NCBI RefSeq assembly: GCF_030272615.1
Contig: NC_081410.1
Span: 289,291,957 to 289,355,956, forward strand
Length of the DNA: 64,000 nt
From: Cryptomeria japonica
Lineage: Eukaryota > Streptophyta > Pinopsida > Cupressales > Cupressaceae
Reading direction: 5' to 3'
Shown: piece by piece, positions 34,693 to 45,277 of the stretch
How the letters are laid out: every line of letters starts with the position of its first letter
How positions within the stretch are numbered: the stretch's first letter is position 1
Made by a program: the position numbers and the translations under genes
The notes under the pieces: model-generated
Told to the model about the DNA's origin: nothing
The model's database searches: none
The model's input: only the letters and a program-made list of their open reading frames with translations

Positions 34693-36382
34693 TGTAGCGT
34701 CGTAAATTGTACGCACTTGCTAGGGTGGTACAATTTCACACCTAGTTTAGCACCCACCTTGGCGCATTTTTCATTTTGCATTGCATTTCCCCTTTAGCAC
34801 TTAATTAATTAAATTAATTAGGTCTAAGGTTCTATTTCATCATCATCCACATCATAAAGTTGGGCCCTTTCATTAAAGTGTGCCCCTTTCATTTTATTCC
34901 TCCAATACATCATTTAATCAAAAACCCTAATTAGGTCCTATTTTGAACTTGGGGGCTTGATTTCGGGGGTCAAAACATCTTGAAATCACCTGTAACTTCA
35001 GGATTCTCTCTAAAATCATCATATCCGACGGCCCTGAAAATTTGGTGAAAAGTTGTCGGGACCATGGCGCCCAGAGAGGACCATGGCGCCCGACATGCAC
35101 ATGGTCCCGGACATTTTTCCCGAAATTTTAGGAGCATGATCCAATCATAAAATAAATCCTAACCCCAAGAATTTGGTGGGAGATTCAATCTCTAGGTCGG
35201 CCAAAAGTTGAAATTAAGACCTAGGGTTTCATATATAAGAGCTCTCTTTCTTCATTGGAAAGGACCCAGAATTTTGTTTTCAGGAACCTCATATGCAGTG
35301 AAAGAGCAGATCTTTGAAGACTTCAACAATATTCAACATCCCTCTATCAAGCATTTATCAATTCCATTCATCCATTTAGGGCTTGGAAGACATTGAAGAA
35401 CAATAGGAGATTACCGACTGAAGATTGGCTTGTACCCCTCCCTTGGGGTTGGGTATGATTTCATGTTGTTTTCATGTCTTTGCATAAGCCTCATTATTTC
35501 ACTTACATTCATGCTTTAGATCACTTGGCATCTTGATTTGGAGCATTTACATTGTCATTTACAAGCAATTAGGGTTTACTTTCTAGGTTGCTCTAGTTTG
35601 CTTACTTGCATTTTAGATCTTGCACACACACAAGGTCTGCACACACATTACTTTTACAATACAACTTGGCTATTCATGGAGGTGGAAATCACCGAAGTGG
35701 GGGTTTGACTAAGGCAAAACCCTATATAGCCGCCCAAACACCTTTTTCAGATATAAGTGCAGATTTCAGGATTCAGAGGACGCCGCAAGTTGCAGATCCG
35801 GGAGAAGCAGACTGAGACCGAACTTCACACCAAGTTTCAGAGCAGAAAGCTAGGACAGGGGCGTGGAGCACCCTGGTCCTGCCAGGACAGGGGCGCTGGG
35901 CACCCTGGTCCCTGGGACAGGGGCGCTGGGTGCCCTAGTCCTCCTGACAGACAACAGTTTTCAGCATTTTTGACAGCTTTCCAGGTTGCAAAACAGCAGT
36001 TTTCGGAGCAGTTTCAGGGGCAGAATCAGGATAGTGGCGCCCGCGCCCCCGTCCTGAACATTTTCACTCAGATTTTGACTCTGGGTACGCATTTGCATTC
36101 TTGCCTTGTCCTTGTGTTTACAGCTTTTCATTGTTTAAGTTCAATTCTGCAATCTTGTTATTAGTTCATACTTGCACTTTGGGGTTAGGAATTGAACTTG
36201 CATCATTTCATCTTTCTATTGCAACAAAGGAATAGAAATCCTAATAGGTAGCCCGTGGCTCTCTCTTCCACAAAAAGAAGTAGCCAATTGTGTGATACCT
36301 CTAGGCTCTTTCGTATTCCACAAGTGTGTGATTGAAAGTGAGATTAGGGCATGTTTGCTTAGTGTCACTTTTTCCCCACACA
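34693..36382 (+). repeat. 5' LTR of element D
   Basis: 1,690 bp, TGTAGCG...CACACA. It is 49 bp longer than the 3' copy because of extra copies of two GC-rich motifs: a second GGACCATGGCGCCC near 35080, and a second GGACAGGGGCGCTGGG near 35920. The two LTRs are otherwise very similar. Confidence 0.93.
35232..35238 (+). promoter_or_regulatory. Probable TATA box of the element D LTR
   Basis: TATATAA in the context TTTCATATATAAGAGCTC, repeated in the 3' LTR at 42292-42298. Element B has a mutated form (TACATAAG) at the same place. The position about 540 bp into the LTR fits a U3/R boundary. Motif evidence only. Confidence 0.5.
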
Positions 36383-36385
36383 TTT

Positions 36386-36403
36386 TGGTGAACCCGACGT
36401 GAA
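36386..36403 (+). other. Primer binding site of element D (tRNA-Trp)
   Basis: TGGTGAACCCGACGTGAA, complementary to the last 18 bases of plant tRNA-Trp including CCA, three bases after the LTR. The match ends here, five bases short of that in element B. Confidence 0.85.
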
Positions 36404-36709
36404 CTCCAATCTTCTCTAATTCTGATTTATGTTTTCAAATTTGAGTGTTTATGCTATTTCAAATTCAAATTTGTATTTACAAGTTTCAATTTCTTGCAAG
36501 ATTCAAAAATTTAGAGGAAATTTTTGCTAAAACCCTAATTTTTCAATTCAAAGTTGAACTTGTGGATAGCTTAATTGGGATCAATAATTTCAAATCTTAT
36601 TTAGGAACTCATTTGAATCATAAATTATTCTAAGTGCTTGCATTGGTTAAAATTAAACATTTCCTTCTATTTTGCATGTGTTATCATTTGAAAGAGGAAA
36701 ATTGTTGTT

Positions 36710-39700
36710 ATGATGCATTCATTTCATAGATTTGATAATGGGTTAGCTTCCCTTGTTTCAATTTTTCCTTCTCCTAAAGAAAATCCCCTCATCTATAACA
36801 ACATTTTAATGCCTAAAAGAGTTGCCTCCAATCCCTTTGAGACTCTTCTGTGCTCTAAGGATGAAAACTTTAAGAGTGATCTTGACAATTCTCCTAAAAT
36901 GTGCCCTTCCTATTTAGCTATCCTAGAGGAAGAGAATGATATCATAAACACCTTTCTTAATGTTACTTCATCCTCCCTACATGATGCCTCTATAAGTGAA
37001 AAGGTATTGATGGACATTGACTTATTTTCTCCTAAATTTGGTCCTTCCAATGGGGGCATGTTAGTACAACAAGAGGTTATGAGCACTTCTTTCAAAGATC
37101 TCCTTCCTAAGCATGAATCTTTGGAGAAATATGTTCATGTTCCTCCTAAAAAACACTCCCTTCATGAGGATCCTTTTGTGCAAGAAGATGACATTATCCC
37201 TACATCTCCTAGTGATGGCATTTCCTTTTCCAACAAAATTCCCACTAGAGATGATGAATTAATGATAAATGCTTACCCTTCTCCTAAAGTTTGTCTTACC
37301 CATAAGCATCCCTTAGAGAAAGAAGATGAAATAATAAGCAATTTCCTTAATTCTCTCTCCCCTAAAGATCATATTGAACATATTTTGAGGAAAGAGGATG
37401 AGTTTAACACATTTATTGATGCTCTCCCTCCTAAGGATGAGGAATTAATAAACAATGTTATCTCCTCTCCCGAAATTCACAATACTTCAAACATTCCTTT
37501 CAACAACCTCACTATTTGGGATGAACCATTAGAAGAAGGTGTAGATTATTCTCTACCCCATGAGAGAACCCTAGCCAAAGGGGATGAAATCAAGATTGAA
37601 AACTCCCTTGATAGTTTCCCACCTTCCTTGAATCTTAATTATTCTCCCTCTAAAAATAAAGCATCTCCCTCTCCTCAGCTTGGTTCTACTCATAAGGAAA
37701 CCCTAGTTCAAAACAAGATGGTTAACATCTCTTTCAAAGATCTCCCTCTCAAAAGTGAGACTTTAGAGTATAATGTTGATCCTTCTCCTAGAGAGTTTAT
37801 TCCCCATGTAGATCCTTTGATGATAGAGGATGATATGACCTTTCCTAGTATTACTCTTCCTACTGGAACATCAATGCCTACCCTTGTCTCTCTCCTAAAA
37901 TTGATTTAATCCGTGATAAGATTTTAGTGCAAGAGAAGACTATCAATAATTCTTCCAACACTTTTGTTCATTCCTCTAAACCATCCTCAATCAATTTGAT
38001 ATGTGTGAATGAAAAACCTAACAAACCTCTCTTAACTGTCCAAGGTGCTTTTCCTTCTCAAAATTCTCAACCTTTAGATAAGCCTATCTTAGTGGTTCAA
38101 GGTGGTTATGCTAATGATTCTTTTTGCACTCCTAAGAAACCTATTATTACTGTGCAAGGAGGTTATTCTACTAAGAGCCCTTATGAGTATGCTAAGCAAC
38201 TGACTAGAGAGAGTTATAATGCGGTTGCTCATACCTATAACACAAGAAACAATAGGCAACCTAATCCTCCTCCAGTTATCCCAACTTCACTTCCTCCTTC
38301 CCAACCAATTCTTCCACAAGCTCCACGTATTTCACAAGTTCTTGGTAAGGAATATGACCTCATACAACAACTTAAAACTACCCCTGCTAAGATATCCCTT
38401 TGGGATTTGATCCAAACTTCTTCCGCTCATCATGGAATGTTACAAGATGCTTTGAAAGATTTGAATGTTCCTCCACCTAATACATCTAGTAATATAGTGT
38501 CTTTGGTTAACTCTGTGATGAATCCTAAAACTCAAATTGTGTTTACTCAAGATGAGTTGCCTACTAGTGAAATTCAACATCAATATGATCACTTGATGAT
38601 TGTGGTTATCATAAATGACACTGCTATAAGATGAACACTGGTAGATAATGGTTCTGGCCTTAATGTGTGTAGAATTAATCTATTGCATAAGATGAATGTG
38701 GATACATCCCTTATTGAACCTGACTCTCATCCCATTCGAGGCTTTGATAATGTGGCTAAGACTTCATTAGGTATTATCACCTTACCAATCACAGTGGGGC
38801 CTGTTACTTTGCCTACTCCTATCCATGTTATGTCAGGAAATCTAACATACAACTTGTTATTAGGGAGACCTTGGATTCACAGAATGCAAGCTGTCCCCTC
38901 TACATTGCATAGGCAAGTTAAATTTATTTATAATAATAAGACATATACCTTGATAGGTGATACTAATTTTCAAGCTTGTTTGCAAAAATCTACTTCCAAA
39001 GGGAGTTCTTCTAAGCCTTCCTCTTCTAGTGATGACTCGTTAAACAAGATGCCTATGGATGAATCATCACCCTCTGATAATCAAAATTCTTTGGATGAGT
39101 CTGAAGTTCCTGAAGAAGATTCTTCTCAACTTGAATCTACACATGAAAAGGCTTTTGATCCTGAGAAGGTTCTCGCAGAAGATGATTGGGGATCTCTTGA
39201 TTTCAATCCCACCTTTGCAGGTGAGTATAGGGTTCCTCCTAGAGAGCTTAAAGTTAAAAAGAAGGAAGAAACTAGAGATCAATCAGTCTTACTTGAACCT
39301 ATGAGCAATAATTTTGTGGCTGCTTCTCAAACTTCTTCTCCTCACACCTCTAATTCCAAAGAATTTGATTCTTTGTCTTATGAAAAACCACCTTTTCTTT
39401 CTGAAATGGCTATTCGTTATGGCCGTGGTTTTCATATTTTGGCTAAGAGTGGCTATAGTGGAAATGGTTGTGGCACAAATGAACAAGGAATTAAAGTTCC
39501 TTTAGAACATAACATGCATGAATATTCATTTGGACTTGGATATAATCTTTCTAAGCCCACCAAAGCATCTAAAAGACCATCTCTCAATGTGAATGCTATA
39601 TTTAGTGGTGATGATGATCTCACTTCAACTAAATCATCTTCTACTTCTATCAACTCTCATTCCCCTCATAAGGAAATCTTGGTGATGAACAAATCTCTTT

Positions 39701-39936
39701 ATGACTCCCCTCAAATTTCTAAATCCACTTATGAATCTTTATCTCCTATTCATCATAAAGTCCTTTCCTCTAGGGATAAGGCTCTAATAAATTACACTCA
39801 TCCCTCTTCTAAGATGTCTTGTGACTTTTCTTCTTCAATTTTTATCATTTTATACATGTTTTTGATCTCACTTATAGTTGAGCATTTAGCATGTCATATT
39901 CAAATACCTCATTCAATCTATCATGTCTTTAAATAA
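36710..39936 (+). pseudogene. Element D ORF: disordered repeats, protease, G-patch, second repeat block
   Basis: Starts at 36710. The first 399 codons are a hydrophilic, probably disordered protein of imperfect repeats of about 45-50 residues; recurring cores are SPK, PLEKEDEII and LPPKDEEL. One frameshift lies between about 37880 and 37926. From 37927 the sequence matches the N-terminal part of B's polyprotein, with QLTRESY, then a TGA at 38632-38634 just before the protease motif VDNGSG, whose Asp is kept. The LLLGRPWIH protease landmark is at about 38850 and the G-patch (GYSGNGCGT) at about 39450. After about 39600 homology to B stops. The same SPHKE-type repeats return and the ORF ends with a hydrophobic, possibly membrane-spanning segment. 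No capsid fold or CCHC is recognisable. Confidence 0.8.
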
Positions 39937-41464
39937 AATTAATGGCTATTATGTTGCTCATCATTATGTGACATTGGTAGCTCATTTACTGGGGGCTCAT
40001 TGTCATTCATGATGGTACAATTTCAAGTGCAATCATATTTTTGAAGCAACATAATAGCCTAATTTTTCTATGTTATCTCTTTTTTCTATGGGGTAATAAC
40101 ATGGAAATATTGATCATCTTTTCTTTATAATCCTCTTTTCCTAGATATGGGAGAAGATGTGTATTCTCTCTCTTATCCTACCCACTTCTTGTGAGGAGCA
40201 TTTTACATACACTAATGTCTTGCTTGCATGAACTCATGTGAGTATGTAGTACATTTTGCTTATGTCTAAATCTCCCCTAGAAGATTGTGTAAGTCCTTCT
40301 CATTGTCCTTATCCTTGGGAGGCAATGATCTTTCCTTATTTTTATCTAAGGATACACTTTTTCCTATTTCGTGGATGGTGTGAACTTTATTACTTGATGT
40401 TATTCCTTGTATGCATTTGTTGTTGTTTGTTCAAGGATTCTCTCTCACAAGAGGTGTAAGTCCTTGACTACAACCTCTTTTGCACTTGGTAAAATACATC
40501 CATAATGAATTCACTCTCCCAATTGGGTTAAAAAGAGCATCATCCTTCATTAAGAATCACTTTCACCTCGCAAAAGAAGGAAGTATTGCATTCTTATTCT
40601 CTTCTTTGTCTTATTCTAGAAGATGTTATATTTATCTAAGACAATTCCTCTTGGGGATAGGTGTCTTTTGTACAAAGATCTCTTCTCCTCTAAGGATCTC
40701 CTTTACACATACTACAAGATATCCCTTTTCAACTATCTTATCCTTGCTTAAAGAGTGCAAAACTCTCTTGCTTGGATCTATGACATTGTTGCATTTTTGG
40801 GGTATCTTCTTTTGTGATGAAGGTAGGTATCCTTGTTCTACTTTGCTTATAACATAAACATTACACTTTTTGAGCAATGGGTCATTCTCGGAACCAGAGC
40901 ATAGACTCTTAGAGCGAGATGTCTCCATTTTTCTTTTATGCAAGGTGATCATTCTCGGAACCAGAGCACAGACTCTTAGAGCGAGATGTCATGCTTTTGT
41001 ACTATACATATACAGGTTGTAGCATACTCGGGCATAGACTCCTATGAGGTGCTTCTAACCTCCCTTATACACACATGCACGAGGTTGAGTGGAACTAGCG
41101 GCATAAGGCTAGACTTTCTCACTCTCCTCCCTTACATGGATCACCTAGATAGACTCTAGGGGCTAGTTTTCCATGTCCTTTGTCCCATGGATCACCTAGA
41201 CAAGATCTAGGGGTGAGAAGTCCATGTTTTCTCTCTCACTATTCTTCTCATGGATCACCAATGTGTGTATTCATGCTTTTTTCCTTTCTTTTCTTCTCTT
41301 TGCATTTTGTTTCCATTCACATCCTTCATCTTGTGTTAGAGAACTCTCAAATCCTCACACTCTTTGTTGTGTTGGAATTGAGATTTAGTCCTCTTTCTTA
41401 CCAAATGACTCTCCATTAGTTTTTGATCTCATATCAAATCTTCTTGTGAGCATTTGTCATCAAT
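39937..41464 (+). other. Non-coding 3' region of element D
   Basis: About 1.5 kb where RT and integrase would lie in B. No polymerase or integrase motif is visible in any frame. It holds a 42-bp direct repeat (40882-40923 and 40949-40990) and three imperfect copies of a CATGGATCACC-AGA motif at about 41136, 41189 and 41240. Confidence 0.6.
40882..40990. repeat. 42-bp direct repeat in element D
   Basis: Two copies, 40882-40923 and 40949-40990, differing at one base and offset by 67 bp. Each starts TCATTCTCGGAACCAGAGC and ends GAGCGAGATGTC. Confidence 0.9.
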
Positions 41465-41756
41465 ATTCTTTAACAATTCGAAGACGTAAACATGATACCC
41501 TGTTTCAACTCACTAAAATTAGCAAGCCGAAACAGGGGGGGGCATATAGCTACCCTCGAATTTTCATCACCTTCCTTAGTAAGCATTAGGTGATTTTGTG
41601 ATCTAACGTGTGTTTTGTAGGGTGCGGTTCCTAACTGTGTACTACAGATACCGCTAGGGGCTTCATTCAATAGACTTATGGATATATCCTTTTTCAAATA
41701 ATGTTTACTTTTTTGTACTTTAGCTTGCATATGCACGTAGTGTTCATATGACTGCT
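41465..41756 (+). other. Conserved block before the polypurine tract of element D
   Basis: Highly similar to 4541-4830 of element B (inverted in the window, same side relative to the element). Contains a run of eight G near 41535 and the same open frame on the opposite strand as in B. Confidence 0.6.
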
Positions 41757-41771
41757 AAAGTGGGGGCTAAA
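41757..41771 (+). other. Polypurine tract of element D
   Basis: AAAGTGGGGGCTAAA directly before the TG of the 3' LTR; identical to that of element B. Confidence 0.85.
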
Positions 41772-43412
41772 TGTAGCATCGTAAATTGTACGCACTTGCT
41801 AGGGTGGTACAATTTCACACCTAGTTTAGCACCCACCTTGGTGCATTTTGCATTTTGCATTGCATTTCCCCTTTAGCACTTAATTAATTAAATTAAATAG
41901 GTCTAAGGTTCTATTTCATCATCATCCACATCATAAAGTTGGGCCCTTTCATTAAAGTGTGCCCCTTTCATTTTATTCCTCCAATACATCATTTAATCAA
42001 AAACCCTAATTAGGTCCTATTTTGAACTTGGGGGCTTGATTTCGGGGGTCAAAACATCTTGAAATCACTTGTAACTTTGGGATTCTCTCTAAAATCATCA
42101 TATCCGACGGCCTTGAAAATTTGGTGAAAAGTTGTCGGGACCATGGCGCCCGGCGTGCACATGGTCCCGGACATTTTTCCCAAAATTTTAGGAGCACGAT
42201 CCAATCATAAAATAAAGCTTAACCCCAAGAAATTGGCGGGAGATTCAATCTCTAGGTCAGCCAAAAGTTGAATTTAAGACCTAGGGTTTCATATATAAGA
42301 GCTCTCTTTCTTCATTGGAAAGGACCCAGAATTTTGTTTTCAGGAACCTCAAATGCAGTGAAAGAGCAGATCTTTGAAGACTTCAACAACATTCAACATC
42401 CCTCTATCAAGCATTTATCAATTCCATTCATCCATTTAGGGCTTGGAAGACATTGAAGAACAATAGGAGATTACCGACTGAAGATTGGCTTGTACCCCTC
42501 CCTTGGGGTTGGGTATGATTTCATGTTGTTTTCATGTCTTTGCATAAGCCTCATTATTTCACTTACATTCATGCTTTAGATCACTTGGCATCTTGATTTG
42601 GAGCATTTACATTGTCATTTACAAGCAATTAGGGTTTACTTTCTAGGTTGCTCTAGTTTGCTTACTTGCATTTTAGATCTTGCACACACACAAGGTCTGC
42701 ACACACATTACTTTTACAATACAACTTGGCTATTCGTGGAGGTGGAAATCACCGAAGCGGGGGTTTGACTAAGGCAAAACCCTATATAGCCGCCCAAACA
42801 CCTTTTTCAGATATAAGTGCAGATTTCGGGATTCAGACGATGCCGCAAGTTGCAGATCCGGGAGAAGCAGACTAAGACCGAACTTCACACCAAGTTTCAG
42901 AGCAGAAAGCTAGGACAGGGGCATGGGATGCCCTGGTCCTGCCAGGACAGGGGCGCTGGGCGCCCTGGTCCTCCTGACAGACAGCAGTTTTCAACATTTT
43001 TGACAGCTTTCCAGGTTGCAAAATAGTAGTTTCCGGAGTAGTTTCAGGGGCAGAATCAGGACAGTGGCGCCCGCACCCCCGTCCCAAACATTTTCACTCA
43101 TATTTTGACTCCGGGTACACATTTGCATTCTTGCCTTGTCCTTGTGTTTACGGCTTTTCATTGTTTAAGTTCAATTCTGCAATCTTGTTATTAGTTCATA
43201 CTTGCACTTTGGGGTTAGGAATTGAACTTGCATCATTTCATCTTTCTATTGCAACAAAGGAATAGAAATCCTAATAGGTAGCCCGTGGCTCTCTCTTCCA
43301 CAAAAAGAAGTAGCCAATTGTGTGATACCTCTAGGCTCTTTCATATTCCACAAGTGTGTGATTGAAAGTGAGATTAGGGCATGTTTGCTTAGTGTCACTT
43401 TTTCCCCACACA
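41772..43412 (+). repeat. 3' LTR of element D
   Basis: 1,641 bp, matching 34693-36382 except for the 49-bp net difference in GC-rich motif copies and scattered substitutions. The TATA box is at 42292-42298. Confidence 0.93.
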
Positions 43413-43417
43413 TATCC
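43413..43417. repeat. Target site duplication of element D (right)
   Basis: TATCC immediately after the LTR end, matching 34688-34692. Confidence 0.9.
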
Positions 43418-43439
43418 ATACGAGGGAAATTGAAACGAA

Positions 43440-44189
43440 CTGGAATTTGCAAAATTATCATTAATATATATGCTTTGCAAATTTACAATTTTTACATGTC
43501 AGAGTCCCTCAAAAACTCTAAAGCCAAAATGGGTGAGATTACAAGGAAATAGCCAAAAAAATAAAACTACAAGGGGGTCGCGGCTAGGGCACATGTAGTG
43601 GACACATTCATGGTTTACCCTAAGAATCTTGCCCTCCCACTATGTAGAATTATTTAGACATTATAAGCTATGAGAACTCTTAAAGCCAACTGTAGTCTAG
43701 AAAGTCATCCAAGAGGAACCATTTCCAGAGAAAGTCCCTACCAATCTGCACCCATTTCCTATGATGCATCAACTGCTCTGCATTCAAGTTCAAAAGAAAT
43801 GGTGGCCTGGCTATAGTTTGGTTAGGAAGGAGAATCTTGGTTAATTCATTCACCCAAGGGATCCCCATGCCTACTTCTGCAAAGATGAAAAAAGTAACAT
43901 CATCTCCAATGAAGTCTTCTTTAAAAACCTTCCTTAATAGCATCAACATATCCACATTGTCTCCTCTGAGGTCCAGAAAAGATGCCAAGAACTGAGACAT
44001 AATGTCCGTGTTAATGATGTATCTATTTTCATTACGCAGAAACTCTCTGCCTAGCCCCATCCTCACAATCTCATTAGTGAACATCGCAACCTTCATAAAG
44101 ACTGATTGGAGGGTTGGGTCTCTAACAGAGCCCAAAAAGGCCCTCTGGTCCTCCATAGAAATACTTCTCAAGCGGATACAAGTGAGCAT
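43440..44189 (-). pseudogene. Unrecognised minus-strand coding relic
   Basis: One open frame of 169 codons from 44189 to 43680, with balanced composition, Trp- and Phe-rich near the end, and mostly helical. A T-rich 3'-UTR-like tail runs to about 43440. No domain is recognised. The frame may extend further upstream, since 44190-44230 shows no clear boundary. The right side of element D's target site lies just beyond its tail. Orientation and tail resemble the relics at 23284-24666 and about 33189, which suggests a common source, but I could not align the three by eye. Confidence 0.4.
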
Positions 44190-44794
44190 CTTGAGAAATC
44201 AGAATACCAAATTATACAGCTGAGCCTATAGACCTAAACTAGAGGCATAATTTAACTACCATGAGCTCCGATGATTTATCTACCAAAGGCTAATTGAAGA
44301 TGAAAGAATTAGAGATCATCTATAAATACCTAAAGCTCTTGATTGTAATAATTCCTTTAATTTTTTTAAATCTTTTGTATATCTCTACAAATCTTTCCCA
44401 TAATTGTACTAGTGTGCGAAATTGGAAACAAATATAAACTAGTACCAAATACAATATTGGAAGTCATGGGGACAGAGTGGATTGTTGTTAGTGACTAGAC
44501 ATATATTAAATGACCAACATTATTAACTGTGACATTTAATACATGTCTATTGAATCCAATTCCATTATGGGCACTTTCTGGAGAACTACGTTCTCTTCAG
44601 AAATTTGGGTCGAAATAAAACTTTAGTCATTGATCTACGATCATCGAACAACTTTAAATCATTGATGGATTTTAGATACGTGTGATGTGTCAAAGAAGTC
44701 ATTCTTATTGATACATCGTGCAGGGTCTGGACTCAATGTGATGTGATGTGATGTGCCTTATCTATTAATGACAATGAATTCATGAAATCGCTAA
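44190..44794. other. AT-rich non-coding sequence left of element E
   Basis: No supported gene. A short stretch near 44625-44660 (GTCATTGATCTACGATCATC) faintly recalls block 2 of the 32-kb repeat field. Ends at the TAAAA target duplication. Confidence 0.4.
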
Positions 44795-44799
44795 TAAAA
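44795..44799. repeat. Target site duplication of element E (left)
   Basis: TAAAA, repeated at 51910-51914. The sequence is low in complexity, so it is weaker evidence than the other duplications, but it sits exactly at both LTR ends. Confidence 0.75.
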
Positions 44800-45263
44800 T
44801 GATGAATACTAAGAGGGGGGTGAATAAGTATGCCCAAAAACTTAACCAAAGTTTTAAGCAATTTTACTGTAGACCGGTATAGTAGTTTAAACAACAAACA
44901 GGTTAAAACACAAACAAGCCAAATAGAAAATAGAGCATTCACCCACAGAAGCACAATCACCATAACACAAGATATTTTGACATAGAAACCCATATGGGAA
45001 AAACCACGGTGAGTAAAACTCACAAGTCAACTATCTACATAATAGTAACTAGACCGATTAAGGTTAGACCGGTTAAGGTCAAAATGGTAAGCTTCTTCTA
45101 CAAAACACTAATAGTCTTCTACAAACAATGACTATACATACAATGGCATATAATACCGATGTGAACAATACAACACATATTACCAGTGGAGTATAACTCA
45201 TACATAAAATAAGTGTGTGTCCATCAATGACAATCACAACTAAACATCATCAAAATACCAACA
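44800..45263 (-). repeat. 3' LTR of element E, internally deleted
   Basis: 464 bp. Both ends match 50732-51909: TGTTGGTATT at the start and CCCCCCTCTT-GTATTCATCA at the end, in element orientation. About 714 bp present in the 5' copy between about 51010 and 51735 are missing. The join lies near 45085, within ACCGGTTAAGGTC. Confidence 0.85.
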
Positions 45264-45277
45264 ATCTCCCCCTTTGG
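45264..45277 (-). other. Polypurine tract of element E
   Basis: Minus strand CCAAAGGGGGAGAT, immediately before TGTTGG of the LTR. Confidence 0.85.

Larger units (their letters stand above)
34693..43412 (+). mobile_element. Element D: gypsy element related to B, lacking RT, RNase H and integrase
   Basis: 8,720 bp with LTRs of 1,690 and 1,641 bp, a tRNA-Trp primer site, a polypurine tract identical to that of B, and perfect TATCC duplications. The internal ORF keeps B's protease and G-patch regions at high similarity but has no polymerase or integrase; another repeat-type segment and about 1.8 kb of non-coding sequence stand in their place. It must have integrated with enzymes from a relative such as B. 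The LTRs and the block next to the polypurine tract are clearly homologous to those of B. Confidence 0.92.

Noticed and set aside
35606-36164. Frames of 69 and 135 codons in the LTRs of B and D, repeated in all four LTRs
   Set aside because: Repetition follows from LTR identity, and they differ in length and stop position among copies; no domain is seen.
44733-45023. Hydrophobic frame of 96 codons, similar to one at 50722-50955
   Set aside because: Both lie across LTR ends of element E and match because the LTRs match.
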